From: Chondrilla cf. caribensis
Taxonomy: Eukaryota > Porifera > Demospongiae > Chondrillida > Chondrillidae
Assembly: GCA_964020155.1 (NCBI GenBank)
Contig: OZ026547.1
Location: 6,059,009 to 6,123,008, forward strand
DNA: 64,000 nucleotides
Direction: 5' to 3'
The notes beneath the pieces are model-generated. The model saw nothing but the letters and a program-made list of their open reading frames with translations, was not told the origin of the DNA and made no database searches. This document shows positions 25,531 to 39,152 of this stretch, one piece after another. Positions within the stretch are counted from its first letter, which is position 1. Every line of letters starts with the position of its first letter. Both the position numbers and the translations under genes were made by a program.

Positions 25531-25985
25531 TGTGATCATCAGAATTATACACTAATCAACACAAAATGATGATTCAGCATCACAAATGTGGGTCCCTGTA
25601 TCTAACAGGTCCCCAAAATAGTGACCCTATGTGAATAGAGCAACTCATCATAATCTGTATCTTCACAGGACATGATAAAGGCTTGAATCAGATATAACAC
25701 AGTCACAGGTCATTGTTTATAATATTATGCTTATGAATTGAAAGCAGCTGGAATTAGGTCGATTTCAAGGTGAACATGCCTCCATGAGATTAAGTTTCTA
25801 TAAAGAATTAACTAGATTCATTCCCTGACACTTCACAATAACATATTTTGTCTATTATTTCCACCTGAGAAGGTGGAAATACAGCTGCAAATCAGGAAAA
25901 GGGTTAAATAATAATAGAAGATTGCATAAAATAACCTATCATAAGCTATTACCTCAGTTTCATATCTCTTCACACAAGGTCAATA

Positions 25986-28900
25986 ATGACGCCTTCAATG
26001 TGGATTTCTACACTTTACCTTTGTGCGTATATTTCTTCAAGTGAAAGTGGTAAGTGCATGCATAAAATTGACTGTGTAGGTATGTTTCCAGCATTGCGCA
26101 TAATTTTGAAATTGCTGATAAACAAGCTGTGTCTTTGTACGTACATATTCAAGTCACAATGTATTACGTCATTAATATGTAAATTTTCAGAATGTATTGG
26201 GGAGGATTTGATGGTAAGATAAGCAATATGGCATATTAACAATAGGAAGAACTGCATGGAACAAAAGGCAACCTAAAAGGCCTTGACCAATTATATTTCC
26301 GTCATTTTCCTAAATATTAAACATCTTCTATTGAGGTCTTAATTCCTCACCTATGGATTCCTTTGTCTCAGCTGGAGAAATTTTCTGTACAAGCTTCCTT
26401 GATAGTCTGCAATCAGTGATAATCCAGAGCCTATATCCCAAGTACTGTGAACAATTGCTCTATGATTATAATAATTAGTGAATGTAGGTACCCTCACATG
26501 GATCTGTGTGTATGCTAATTATCTACATACATTTTCCCTAAACATTGAAATTTGAGGTCTTTCTATAGCAGAGAATTGGTAAAGGTTATTTTAATCTGTA
26601 TGTGTATTAAGTTGAACTTGCATGACATTGTGTGGTAATAAATATACTATTATTATTGACATGTACTGATTACTGAAAATCAGAATGCATAACACAGCTT
26701 AATAGCTCAACTTATTGGTATGTTTCTCTCCTATAGGTATTCAACTGTTGTATGGCAGGTCACACACGATATATTGTGGAGAATCAGACCCAAATACCCT
26801 ACCAGGAGACTGGTTTCATAATGATGCACCACTTAATGTATATAACAGGAGTTACACTATAATAAACGCCACCTTCGATGATGATGGAGAGTATCAGTGT
26901 AGGAGATACGGAAGGAATGTCTTACATACACCTTTACAGGTGGATGTGTATGGTAAGAGTGTATTATAATAATATTTTATTTATATGTGCCAGAGCTATT
27001 TGTATATATTACCATGTGTATGACTTTACCTAACAGCAAGAGATCATACATACACGCACATATTATAATTATTAAATTTTTTATGGATTCTTTAGGTCTT
27101 TTACATATCACTCCAGTGAACTGTATGTCAGGTTTCAATGGAATCTGCGTAAAAAATATCAAAAGGGGACAATCAGCGACTTTATGTATAAGTCGAACCA
27201 CAACTCCGTCTGTCATACCCCAAGGAAAGCATGTCACTACTGAATATCAACCTAAGTGGTCACGAATATTTATTGATAGGGATGGTTCCTTGAGAACAAT
27301 AGCTGACTATCCCGGCATAGTTAATGACTCTTGTTATACTATCAACAATTTACAGGGAGATGAAGGGGTCCTCTTCAACGCAAATGTTCGCCCTGATGAC
27401 GACATGACTGTCCAAAGAAAAGAAGCCTTGCAATATCCCTTCAATGCATTTTCATCCTATGAAGATCACCATGATATAGAAATAATTTTCTATGTAGCAA
27501 CTGAAGGTATGCATGTAGGTCTATATGTGCATGTGTATTGTGTGCAACAAAGTATTCAGAAGGATCTGGGATTCCATTGAAAGTGTTGGTTTCAAATGTA
27601 CATGTGTCTTGATTGCAGTACACATGGTATACATGACGTATTATATTATGAGCACCTTATATTCAGCGATGAGGCAGACCTGGGATTTTCACCTGTTGTG
27701 ACATACTTTACGGGAGAACAGAAAATGGGATTGATTATGGGGAATCTTTATTCCAAATATTCAACGAATGCATTAAAACCAAGAGTGATAATAAATGTTG
27801 GTAACTTATGCATTGGATCCTGCATGCAATCCAATCCTCACTTTAATAAATGTCATTGGGTACAGTAAATTATTAAATTCATCACTATGGTTAAATTGAG
27901 CATATTATCATACTTGGCAATTGTATTTATTTCTCATTTGAATAGGTATAAGATTGTTTTATGGCAGGACACACACATTATACTGTGGTGATTCAGACCC
28001 TAATACCCCACCAGGAGAGTGGCTCCTTGATGGTAAACCAATTAATCCATATAGCAGGAATTATACTATAGCAAATGCTACCTTCGATGATGACGGAGAA
28101 TACCAGTGTAGGAGAAATGGAAGTAGTGTATTTTCATCTCCCTTGCAGGTGGATGTGTATGGTAAGTACTAATAAAACACAGTTCATCCATGCATATTGT
28201 CAATGGTCAGGTATGTATATGCAATGAAGTTCTTTGAGTTAAAAATTCGTGAGGCTGCCACACCCCCGCGAATTACTTTGGCGTCTTTTTTAGGATTGGA
28301 AGAACCCTCTCTGAAGATATTTCATTTGGCGAAGCTCTTTATACTCGAATTGTAGAACATTTTTCAATTCTTGATGTTTTGATATTAGCTATCATTACAT
28401 TAGCAATTGTGGATTTATGATTTTGGTGACTTAAATGCATTGGATAATATTAATCAGTACGTATACATGTTATTGGTACTGGAAGTTTGGTGGATGAAAC
28501 TATTTAGGAGCTAAACAAGTTGTGGATTAATGGACATGTAGCATATGTTTCTGTCTCTCAATACTACAGGTCTTTTACATGTAAATCCTCTGAATTGTAT
28601 CGCAGTGTCTGATGGAGTTTGTGTAAAAAGTGTTAAAAAAGGACAACCAGTGACTTTATGTGCAAATTACACCACTATGCCATCTACAATACCTCAAGGA
28701 AAGCATGTCATTGATGTCTATAAATATGAGTGGTCAATAAGGGATGGAGGAAAAATGTTTCCATATCAGAACCAAATTTTTAGTGACTTTAAGATTCTTT
28801 ACGAGTGTTCAAATGGCTCTTGTCAATGGTCTAACTTCTCTGGTGAGAACTACATGAGCTACTCAAATGTTAGTAATTCCTGTCTCACCATTGACCATGT

Positions 28901-29373
28901 CCAAAAGAATGAATTTTACAGATTGAAGGTGGTGTTTTACAACCAAAGAGATGTTATCACTCTCCCTCCAATAGATGTAGATTTCTATCTCACAGATGTT
29001 CAAGGTAAGCTTTTGTATTTATGGTATTGTACTCACATAATGCTCATATTACACGGGTACATAGTCAATATTTTATTATATGCGTCCTTGTGTGCATGAT
29101 ACATACATGGTGGCTAATAATAGTAGTCGCTTTCCTTTATTACTGGTTTGCTGTCCAAGGACATATGGACCTCTGATTCCCGGTACGTTTTCTCTGATGG
29201 TCATATTGAAGTTCCCTAACACAATGGCCTTACCCGATCCATTGGTTATTTTTATTGCACAATCTAGTTGGCTATAGAAAAGATATTTGCTTTCTTTGGT
29301 GTACTCGTTTGATGGTGCATGATTGTACATGCCTTCCTTTAGGCAATATTAACAATTAACACTACACACACAT

Positions 29374-29437
<64 letters not shown>

Positions 29438-31738
29438 CACATTGATCTACATACTATGTAGGATAGTTAATAACATATAATTCTTCCACAATTGTATAGA
29501 AATCCAGGTGCCATATGGCAGTTCACTGACGTTATATTGTGGAGAATTGAATCATAATACTCCATCAGGAAACTGGTCCCATAATAGTGAACCAATAGGC
29601 GTGTACAGCAGGATCTATACTGTAACAAATGCTACCTTTGATGATGATGGGGAATACCAGTGTGTGAGAAATGGAAGTGGTGTGTTTTCCTCTCCTTTGC
29701 AAGTGGATGTGTATGGTGAGAGGTGCATGTATCCATAATATTGTCAGTGATCTTGAACGTACAATTACAGTGTAGTTTGATCTTAACAGTTTCTGAAATA
29801 AGTTCAGAAGTTCTGCTTTAACACCCCCGAGTGTCTACTTGAGCATCACGTTGTATGTACTATTACTGTACTGTTCCAGGAACAATTTTGTAACACAAAT
29901 ATTAACTGATTTACGGTATACACCTAACCAACACAATGCACTTTACACCATTCTTCCTAATCTTCAATTGTATAGGTCTTCTAAATATCACCTCACTCAA
30001 TTGCATATCAAAGTTGACTGATGGAACATGTGTTATAAATACCCAAAGAGGACAACCAGTGACTTTATGTATCAGTCAATTTACAACACCGTCAACAATA
30101 CCTCAAGGAAAGCATGTCATTGGTGTCGATGAATCCTACTGGTCTGTAGTCTATGTTGGACCACTTGTCCTCTCTTTTCCAATATACAAATGTAAAAATG
30201 GATATTGTGAAGAAACACTCAATAATTCCCTTCCATTTTATAATTACTTCTCAAATGTTAGCAATTCTTGTCTCACTATCAGCATTGAAGAAAAAATTAC
30301 AATCTACGAATTACATTATGAGTTGATAGTGAGCTACAATACAATAGGTGCCATTCAGCTTCCTTCAAGAGGGGAAAAGTTTTATGTGGCATATTACGAA
30401 GGTAATACACACACCTATGTTGTATGAATGCTTATTATACTGCTTACTGTGAAGAGAACAATGTCATTTCTATGCAAACTATATTGTGTAATATATCCAT
30501 GAATTCAGATAAGGTAACGAACACAACTTTGCATTCCTGGGATCAAAGTTTCCAAAATGGGTTCATAAATTCAAAACATAAGAGAAAAAGAACAATATTA
30601 ATTGTTTCTTGAATTTCCAACTTTTGCAATTGATACATTTATTGGTCTGTTCTGAGTTGAATTTTGTTCTTCATCACTATAATCAATATAATGAACATTC
30701 ACAACATTATTAATCAATGTATTACCTAGTGAAAATTAACGACATGGCATCTACATTATAATTCTTTCCTTCTTTCACTAGAAATTCGAATCGGGTATGG
30801 GCAAACACAAACAATACACTGTGGTCCTTCAGATCATAACACCCCACCAGGGGATTGGCTCCATGATGGTAAACCACTTGGTGTGTACAGCAGGAGTTAC
30901 ACAATAATTAATGCTACTTTTGATGATGATGGAGAATACCAGTGTAGGAGAGATGGAAGAAATGTTTTTCTCTCCCCTTTGGAGGTGCACGTGTATGGTT
31001 AGTGTGATAAGTGTGGTATCTACGTTTGCTAGTGTTCATGTACAGTGAAACCTGCATTAAAGACCACCTGTCCAAAGTGACCATATTGGACTATGTATTA
31101 TGGAGACTCTGAGTCAATTACACTACAGGAAAGCACCTCTGTGTTATAGGCCACCTGCCTCCAGAGGCCACCCTTTTCTCTTGTGCGGTTTTAAGGTTTA
31201 TTATTATAGTTTTTGCTGTATTTAACAGTACACAAAGAACATTAATTGAAAAATGCAGACTGTGTAACAATTTGCTATCATTATTTAGGTATACTAAATA
31301 TTGCTCCACTGAATTGTAACAGTATGTCACAAGGATCTTGTGAGATAAATATCAGAAGAGGACAACCAGTGACTTTATGTACAACATTAAACACTGTACC
31401 TGCTGTGATACCTGAAGGAAAAAATGCAGTCAGTTACCATGAATTACATTGGAGTACATCCTTCATACAAGCAAATGGAAATTATGTATACATTGGTTGC
31501 CTTTACAAATGTCTGAATGGATCTTGTCATCCCTGCTCTCCGTACACACAAGTCAACTATACTCGCTATTCAGATGTTAACGATTCCTGTCTCACCATCA
31601 ACGATGCACTAGAGAAGGAAAGGAGGCACTATTTCTCCCTGCATTATTTCATAGCACCAGAGTATGTTATTCCACAGGATGCCATATTTATCTCCATCCC
31701 ATTCATTGTGTCCGAACTGGATGAATCTCCAGGTGTGA

Positions 31739-31782
<44 letters not shown>

Positions 31783-31786
31783 GTGT

Positions 31787-31876
<90 letters not shown>

Positions 31877-33773
31877 ACATGCGTGTGCATCGTATAACAT
31901 TACCAAACACCTGGTTGGCTTGGTTTAATAATCTATAACTTTTAAAAAGGTTAGAATTCCACAATAAGTTTGCATTGTATGTTGCATGTGTCAAATTTAT
32001 GAGTCTCCGAAAGTTTTCACTACACAAATTCTCATTATTATGTGCGTCCACACGATATTACACACATTGTCAAATTAAATCCTCATAATACGGCAAACTG
32101 TATTTTCTCTTCTTTTAAATCAGATCCAACTACAACTACTGCCACAATTTCTGCAACACCTACTCCCGCACCTTCTGCTGCACCTACTACCATATCTCCA
32201 CTTGATGTCTCAATAGCCATTGCTGTGTCCACCTCAATCATCACCATTCTTATCGTAATCGTCATCATTAGTTTGGTAATGCTATTTTCAACTTTTATCA
32301 AAAGATACAAACACTCCAAGTGTGCCATAACCTTCCTTTCATCTGGAGTGGATGTTCCCCTACAAGAAACATATTCCTCAAGGTAAGCGTAGTATGTAGC
32401 AATTCTTCAAAAAGTTACACAAAATGAAAGTAATGGAAGGGCTGTCACATGAATGTCATATTCTCAGATCTTAAAGGTGTGCACATTATTCTTATTTTGA
32501 CTTTTGCTTGCATGATGCATGGTATTTAACATAATATAATGTTTCCATATAATAATTACATATTAATAAGTGATTATCATTTTGTTACAACTACAGACCA
32601 ACAAACCTGACTGTATATCGTACAAAGGATGTGAAAATATTGGAAAAAATCGGGAGAGGATCCTTCTGGAAAGTGTATAGAGGCAAGTTGTCAGACAACC
32701 GCTGTGCTATCAAGAGGCTCAGAGGCATCAAGGAATCCATGAATCGAGAAGGACTCGTTCAGAAAGTTTTGAAAGAACTGGATATGTGGTCCTCTCTTAA
32801 TCATCCAAATATTGTCAGACTTTACGGAATATATCACCAAGAAGATGATGATATTAGCATCCCATTGCTAATAGTGGAGCTAATGGACAGGAATCTCACT
32901 GACCAACTGCAAGCTACCTCTGACCCCACTAACAGGAATACACTGTTCCCTCTACAAACTAAACTAGCCATCTTGATACAAGTAGCCGGGGCTTTGGAGT
33001 ACCTCCACACCCACAAGAATGTGGTGCATGGCGATCTCACTGCAAATAACATACTACTTAAAGAGAGTCCAGCTGGGTCATTCACGACTAAATTAACTGA
33101 TTTTGGGATGAGTCGCGTACTCAATGAACGAGACAACATAATGTCCACTGCTCAGGGAACATACAGCTACATGCCACCGGAGGTACATAATGCCGGTCAG
33201 GCTTCAACCAAGGTGGATATCTACTCTTTCGGTGTGCTTTGTGTGCATTTACTATGCCACAAGTTCCCAAAACCTCTATATGCCCTCACAGTTGATCCAG
33301 CAGGAGCTCACATTGTTGTGAGTGAGTTCAAACGGTATCGTCCCTATCTCTTGGATTTAAGCCATGACGAGATGCTCCTAGAGCCATTGATAGAGGAATG
33401 CCTGCAATACGAACCTGATGATAGACTGCGTCCTGAGGAAGTGATAGGGCAGTTGAATTCCATCCAGGGAAGACTGAGGTTGAAGGAGACAGGACCAGCC
33501 AGTGAAACTCAGACATCAACAGTTGTGCATCAGCATTTCATCGGACCGGTCGTATCGGGGTGTACCATCACTGAGAGCAATCTGAATGTCACATCCATTG
33601 CTGACTCCAACATGCAGGTATCCACTGCAGCAGAGATAACCCCACTCACAGGTCCCTTTGAGCCTGTTCCTGCAATAAACTCACGTGCAGACATTCCTGA
33701 TGCCTATCACTCACACACTGCTCAATTGGAAAATATCTCTGAAGTGTCAGATGTTGAATACCCATTAATTTAG
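25986..33773 (+). CDS. RTK-1: Ig-like receptor kinase, 11 coding exons, 1,359 aa
   Basis: Exons: 25986-26049, 26737-26952, 27096-27506, 27946-28161, 28570-29004, 29500-29715, 29976-30401, 30782-30997, 31289-31732, 32124-32382, 32597-33773. Joined length is 4,080 nt with no internal stop, and all introns are GT-AG. Exon 1 is a signal peptide (MWISTLYLCAYIS). Even exons 2-8 each encode a 72-residue Ig-like domain (YCG...W...DDDGEYQC). Odd exons 3-9 each encode a longer domain with RGQPVTLC and CLTI motifs. A Thr/Pro stalk and TM helix (about 912-938) follow. The kinase has GRGSFWKVY (loop), CAIK lysine near 1007, HGDLTANN near 1112, DFG near 1136 and MPPE, then a tail ending SDVEYPLI. HGD replaces HRD and Thr/Asn sit at the TK/STK signature positions, so substrate class is uncertain (TK/TKL-like). 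Catalytic Lys, Asp and DFG are kept, so probably active. Confidence 0.88.
26351..26406 (-). other. Exon-like conserved block, antisense in RTK-1 intron 1
   Basis: The minus strand has tgattgcag / block / GTGAGG. It matches three other 63-64 nt blocks (39526-39589, 52308-52371, 54010-54072) but lacks 8 nt and so breaks frame. See the finding on antisense blocks. Confidence 0.45.
28235..28390 (-). repeat. R1 fragment in RTK-1 intron 4
   Basis: Reverse-orientation right part of R1 (GAGGCTGCCACACCCCCGCG, AATTACTTTGGCGTC). Counterparts sit in intron 4 of RTK-2 (about 41875-42010) and RTK-3 (about 55965-56110), so the insertion is older than the gene duplications. Confidence 0.65.
29377..29430. 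repeat. (CA)n microsatellite in RTK-1 intron 5
   Basis: CA run about 70 bp before the exon 6 acceptor. RTK-2 and RTK-3 carry CA tracts at the same place (42903-43290 and 57419-57480). Confidence 0.95.
31744..31875. repeat. (GT)n microsatellite at the RTK-1 exon 9 donor
   Basis: The intron opens GGTGTGAGTGAG and runs straight into about 130 bp of GT. The annotated donor (after 31732) and a GTGAGT four nt further on compete; only the first keeps the phase needed for exon 10. Confidence 0.9.
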
Positions 33774-34300
33774 GATGTTTGATGTAACAGTGTGTCCACA
33801 TATAATATAGTGAACAGAAACAAACATTTCATTTTACTACGGAAACAATTAATCTCGCTAATTATCTCAATTAACTTCTTTCATGTCAGTATTAATATTA
33901 TAATTTCTCTTTCATTTATGGTATTCATTGCTGATTAAATTCAGTTAAGCTTAATTTTAGTATAAATTTTTCTTCCTTCATTATGACTTAGTTCACAAGC
34001 TTCACTTATAATTACAGGAATCCCTTATGTCAACCCTCTCATTAATCAATCATTATTGTTTATGACCATCTAATATTAATATATGTGAAAAACCAAGTTT
34101 CCCTGCACTCGAAATAGTTTAGCATCTTTTTTCCTGGTTCAAATTAACTTTGTTGAAGACGTCATGTTCGGCAAAGCTTTGCACTAGTATTCCAGACTAC
34201 TGTCTAATATTTTTATTATAACTTCACTGTTGCAGTCAGATGTAGGAACACATATTACAATATATATTGGAAGGGTGTGACAACCGGAAGTTGAAATGGA
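33774..34300. other. 3' flank of RTK-1
   Basis: Shared with the 3' flanks of RTK-2, RTK-3 and the kinase pseudogene (ATGTTTGATGTAACAG, TTCATGTCAGTATTAATATT, TTCACTTATAATTACAGG). No clear polyadenylation signal could be fixed. From about 34140 it runs into a reverse R1 fragment ending CAACCGGAAGTTGAAATG. Confidence 0.5.
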
Positions 34301-34477
34301 CTCATGAGGCATACTAGTAAAATTGATCAAATCACACAAGTAATTTATTACTTACTTTTCAGTCCAATTAGTAAGTATCGTGAAGGGTACACCAAATCTG
34401 TACTTATCAAAGATACTTGCTATTAGAACTAGTTGAGGAGTACTCACTAATCAGGGAATGCATTAACCCAGGTACTG

Positions 34478-34486
34478 TGCGCACAC

Positions 34487-34517
<31 letters not shown>

Positions 34518-34519
34518 TA
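34478..34519. repeat. Alternating CG/CA/GT tract
   Basis: GCGCACACGCGCGCGCGCGC followed by a GT run: 40 bp of strict purine-pyrimidine alternation with a long CG core, rare in this AT-rich, CpG-poor DNA. It is the type of sequence that can adopt Z-form DNA. The equivalent position of the second block (36906-36966) is plain GT. Confidence 0.85.
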
Positions 34520-34950
34520 TAGTTGTATATATAGGTTGCTCAATAGAATCAGGGAATTTTTTCAGAGTTCACTATATAGGGTTTCTAGAAGCATTTGGTA
34601 GGAAACTTCTTATGAATTCCAACTCCACTGGAATCCCCCATGTGATCTCTAGACTGTGCCCTTATATGGGATGAGGCTTGTGTTGTGGTGGTTGAAGTGA
34701 TTGCGAAAACCTACATGTAAAAGAAGCCATAGAATGATAGGGAATCTGAACATTTTGTTACCATCTGGAGGGAAGATACCCTAATTGGTAGTTGTACATA
34801 CCTGCAATACCATCATGCAGCACCAATGTTGGCACCAGAGGTGAAAGCAATAGCCAGGATGTTTCACATTCGCTGCCGTTAAGGACAACATTACATACTC
34901 ATAGGCATCTAATGGTAAATTACATAGAATCAAGTAGCTATTATTATCAC

Positions 34951-35001
34951 ACACACCCAAACACACACGCACACACACACACACACACACACTCAAATAC
35001 G

Positions 35002-35054
<53 letters not shown>

Positions 35055-35130
35055 CACACACACACACACACACATACACACACACATACACAAGCACGCA
35101 CACATGCACACGCACACACACACACACACA
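34951..35130. repeat. (CA)n microsatellite, interrupted
   Basis: About 180 bp of CA repeats with GCACGCA steps. The equivalent tract before RTK-3 is at 49828-49889. Confidence 0.95.
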
Positions 35131-35868
35131 TCATCATCCAATTTCAATTTCATTTTACATCCGATGATTTCTTAATTTAACAAAGGATCCATAGCTGACA
35201 TTTCAGCCAACTCTTGTCAATTTTTGACATTTCACAATTGTCATTTCAATTCTGCATCCAAGCCTTAAACCGCCATCGGCTCTTATTAATGTTTGAAATA
35301 TTTGGAATATTAGATTATGAAGGTATTGAAGGAGATTTTGCTAACCCAGAAGCCGTGGAGTGAAGGTTGAATGAGCTGTAACCAAATTAACGTTAACATG
35401 TTCTGAACTACATGGTTAAATTCTGATAAGCCTCAACCTGAATATTCAGCTGTCCAAACAATCCCTTGAACCAGGAGAAACTTAGGGAGGTGACAATTAT
35501 GTTCAGGCATGTTTTAAATAAATTCCAGTTGCTAGCTATCTGAATAACTACCTGTTTATGAACAAAGCAAGCTTAGGTCCCACATATTCCCAGAGAATCT
35601 TCTGATTATACATAAATGCTTGTGTCTGTAACAATAGCCCAAATTTGGGGTTTTAAGGGGTTGCCACAGGCAGCCCCTATATTATTTTCATTTTCATACC
35701 GGTATGTAACACTCGACCGTACTTGTTAACTCCCCAAATTTTTATGCATACCCAAGAGTTGTGTGTTTACTGTTAAATTTCAAAACAGTTTACATAAGAT
35801 TACAGTGAAACAGTAAATAGTTGAGGACTGGTAAAACAGAATTTAACAACATCTTTCAGAACATCAGG

Positions 35869-35998
35869 TATAAACCCACAGCACACAGCCAGCTGATCTC
35901 TACATCAGTGCAAGTAGAACAAGCTGAGAACAGGAATATCTGGAAGAGATTTAGTTGTTTCTTCAATACCAAATCAATCTGAATTCTCAAAATCACAG
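35869..35998 (+). promoter_or_regulatory. Putative promoter and non-coding first exon (extra copy upstream of RTK-2)
   Basis: TATAAA at 35869-35874, then AGCTGATCTCTACATCAG and TTTCTTCAATACCAAATC, ending at a donor CACAG/GTGAGC. Almost identical in layout to 37516-37649 and 50596-50725. Likely an alternative or dead promoter left by the tandem duplication. Confidence 0.45.
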
Positions 35999-36903
35999 GT
36001 GAGCATTAACTTAACCGATTATATGCCAGTGACGCCAATCAGTCGTTCAACTAGGCAGCAGATAATCCCATATATCTCGTCCGAGGGAGCTTCTATCGAC
36101 TCCAAACCGTTTTTAACAAATATATGTTGCAGAGAGAAGTTTATACAGATGAATAACGTCATTCAGCCTATATAAATTCCCAAAATAGTATAAATTCGTC
36201 TGAAATTTGGTCTTTCACAGAGGGTTAGATAACTTGTTTGGATTTCCACAAAGTGATACATCTCCACCTCTAACTTTCATGTTTTAACGTAGACACGTAG
36301 AGCTATGATTTCTGATGTTTTCCGGGTTTTTTGTCGTTCCTCCACTCTGTAGTGAGGTCCGTCCGAAAGCTCATTCCTTTGTCCGAATATCAATTATTAT
36401 CGGGCGATTTTTTCGATCGACTCTAGCAGAGTCATGCGATAAGCTACAAGGATCATACTGAGTAGAGAACGACTATATGTAATGGCCTATAAAACAAAGT
36501 TTATTGGGAGTCGGTAAGTATGATTATAGCTTTCAAGAAATAGCCAATTTTATGTGTCCGAATATGGGTGGTGTCCGATCATTGATGCTTTACTCTACTG
36601 CCTAGTAATAGAATGATGGTCTCGAGAAAGCGAATGAACGAATTCGATCGAATTAAATTGAAGGAGATATTCCCAAACAAATAGTGACAAAAATCGCATA
36701 CTAGTAAAATTGATCAAATCACACAAGTAATTTAAGTAACTTCTTCAGTCCAACTTGCTTAGTAAGTACCTTGAAGGGCACACCAAATCTGTACTTATCA
36801 GAGGTACTTACTATTAGTACTGGTTGAGGTGTACTAGAAAATGTATTAACCCAGGTAGCTACTAAGCAAGTTGGAATGAAACAAAAGAGATTTAGATTTC
36901 ATG

Positions 36904-36959
<56 letters not shown>

Positions 36960-37515
36960 GCGTGTATGTATAGTTGTATATATAAGTTGCTCAATAGAAT
37001 CAGGGAATTTTTTCAGAGTTCACTATATAGGGTTCCTAGAAGCATTTGGTAGGAAACCTCCTATAAATTCCAACTCCACTGGAATCCCCCATGTGATCTC
37101 TAGACTGTGCCTTATATGGGATAAGGCTTGCGTTGTGGTGTTTGAGGTGATCACAATAACCTACATGCAAAAGAAGCCATAGAATGACAGGAAATCTGAA
37201 CATTTTGTTATCATCTGGAGGGAAGATACCCTAATTGGTAGTTGTACATACCTGCAATACTTGCAGCAAGCTTGGGTTTCACATAATCCTAGAGAATCTT
37301 GTGATCTTACATAAAAGTTTGCGTCTCTAACAATAGCCCAAATTTGGGTTTTTGTTAACTCCCCAATTTTGGGTTTTATGCATACCCAAGAGTTGTGTGT
37401 TTACTGTTAATTTTCAAAACAGTTTACATAAGATTACAGTGAAACAGTAAATAGTTGAGGACTTTAAAACAGAATTTAACGACATCTTTCAGAGCATGTT
37501 CGTTCTTTCATCAAG

Positions 37516-37649
37516 TATAAACCCACAGCACACAGCCAGCTGATCTCTACATCAGTGCAAGTAGAACAAGCTGAGAACAGAAATATCTGGAAGCTAGAGA
37601 TTCAGCTGTTTCTTCAACACCAAATCCATCCGAATTCTCAAAATCAGAG
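37516..37649 (+). promoter_or_regulatory. Putative RTK-2 promoter and non-coding first exon
   Basis: TATAAA at 37516-37521, about 130 bp of conserved sequence, then a strong donor CAGAG/GTGAGT. The first coding exon of RTK-2 is preceded 2 nt before its ATG by a good acceptor (tctcttcacag at 39140-39150). A 5'-UTR intron of about 1.5 kb would join them. Conservation with the RTK-3 block supports function; no start site can be fixed from sequence. Confidence 0.55.
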
Positions 37650-39152
37650 GTGAGTTTTAACTTAACCAATTATACGCCAATGACGCCAATCAGTCGTTCA
37701 ACTAGGAAGCAGATAATCCCATATAGCTCGTCCAAGGGAGCTTCTATTGACTCCAAACCATTTTTAACAAATTTATATTGCAGAGAGAAATCTATATTGA
37801 CGAATTACACCAATCAGCCTATATAATTTCCCAGAATAGTGTATATTCTATGGACATACCAGATGTCAAAATGAGAATAATGTACAAAACGATTTGAGAA
37901 TATGACTTGTTTTTAGGGCCTTCATGTGACAGTCCATGCATTAATTATTTTCATTTTCACTTTCATTGTGTAACTTTCTGAAGAATTGCTACATACTACT
38001 CTTACCTTGAGAAATAGGTTTCTTGTAGGGGAACATCCACTTCAGATGAAAGAGATACAGATCCACCTCTAACTTTCATATTTTAAAGTAGACATGTATA
38101 GTTGTCACTTCTGATGTTTTTCGGGTTCTTCGTCGTTTCTCCACTTTGTAGTGAGGTCCGTCCAAAAGCTCATTCCTTTGTCCGAATATCGATTAATATC
38201 GGGCGATTTTTGGATTGACTCTAGCGGAGCCATGCTGTAAGCTACGAGGATCTTACTGAGTGGAGAACGACTACATGTAATGGCCTATAAAACAAAGTTT
38301 ATTGGGAGTCGGTAAGTATTATACTTTCCGAGAAATAGCCAATTTTATGTGTCCGAATATAGGAGGCGTCCGATTATTGATTCTTTATGCTAATAGAATG
38401 ATAGTCTCGAGAAAGCGAACATACGAATTCGATCGAATTAAATTGAGGGAGTTATTCCCAAACAAATAGTGACCAAAAAATCCCATATGTAGAGTTACAG
38501 GACACCTAAGGAAATGTTCTTCAAATTAATTGAATACAACGCCTCATCGGTAACGTACTAGCCAGGATACATAGAGTGGATGTCCGCTATCTACAGGAGT
38601 GACTGGACTGATTCAGCTTCAGATTCAGCTCAGTAGTTACAAAGTGTTGAGACCGCCGAGTCAGCCATTTCTGGACACGTACATTGGCAGTTTCAGTATG
38701 TAATTGAATTTGGGACAGTCTCGAACCAAGAACTGAAAAAGGCCTATTTCGAAAATCCTTTCCACCTAAAGATGAAGGTGCTAATCTCCCATGTAGTCAT
38801 TGTGTTAAAAAAGTAAACCGTCTCTTGGTTATGGAGTTTCGATGAATTATATAGAGACGTCCAAGGCCGCAATTACTGGCCCTGGACGCGTCACTTCCTA
38901 CTGCTCAATAAAGAAAGTAGCTGAGATGAGGTTGACTCCAAAGTGAACATGTTTTACATCCGTGATTATGAACTGTTTGTAGTATTAACTAGATTCATAC
39001 TTTGGGATTCAACAAAGAATGGTCGTGTTTATTGTTTCCACCTGAGAACCTCAAAAAACAGCTGCAAATGCAGGAAGCTGTTGAAAAATAATTAACTGCT
39101 GTATGAAATGTAATTATAAGCTATATTGTCCGTTCCTTATCTCTTCACAGAA

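Larger units (their letters stand above)
34310..38490. repeat. Imperfect tandem duplication upstream of RTK-2
   Basis: 34310-34800 matches 36697-37262 (GGGAATTTTTTCAGAGTTCA, TGGTAGTTGTACATACCTGC). 35395-35880 matches 37258-37510 (R2). 35880-36690 matches 37520-38470 (TGACGCCAATCAGTCGTTCA, TTATTGGGAGTCGGTAAGTA). A third version lies at 48900-50960 before RTK-3. No protein-coding gene is evident in either copy; the conserved TATAAA block is annotated separately. Confidence 0.75.

Noticed and set aside
32834..33148. 104-aa minus-strand frames opposite each kinase exon (also 46651-46965 and 61242-61556)
   Set aside because: They are shadows of the conserved kinase sequence and have no independent features. 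Conservation follows the sense codons.
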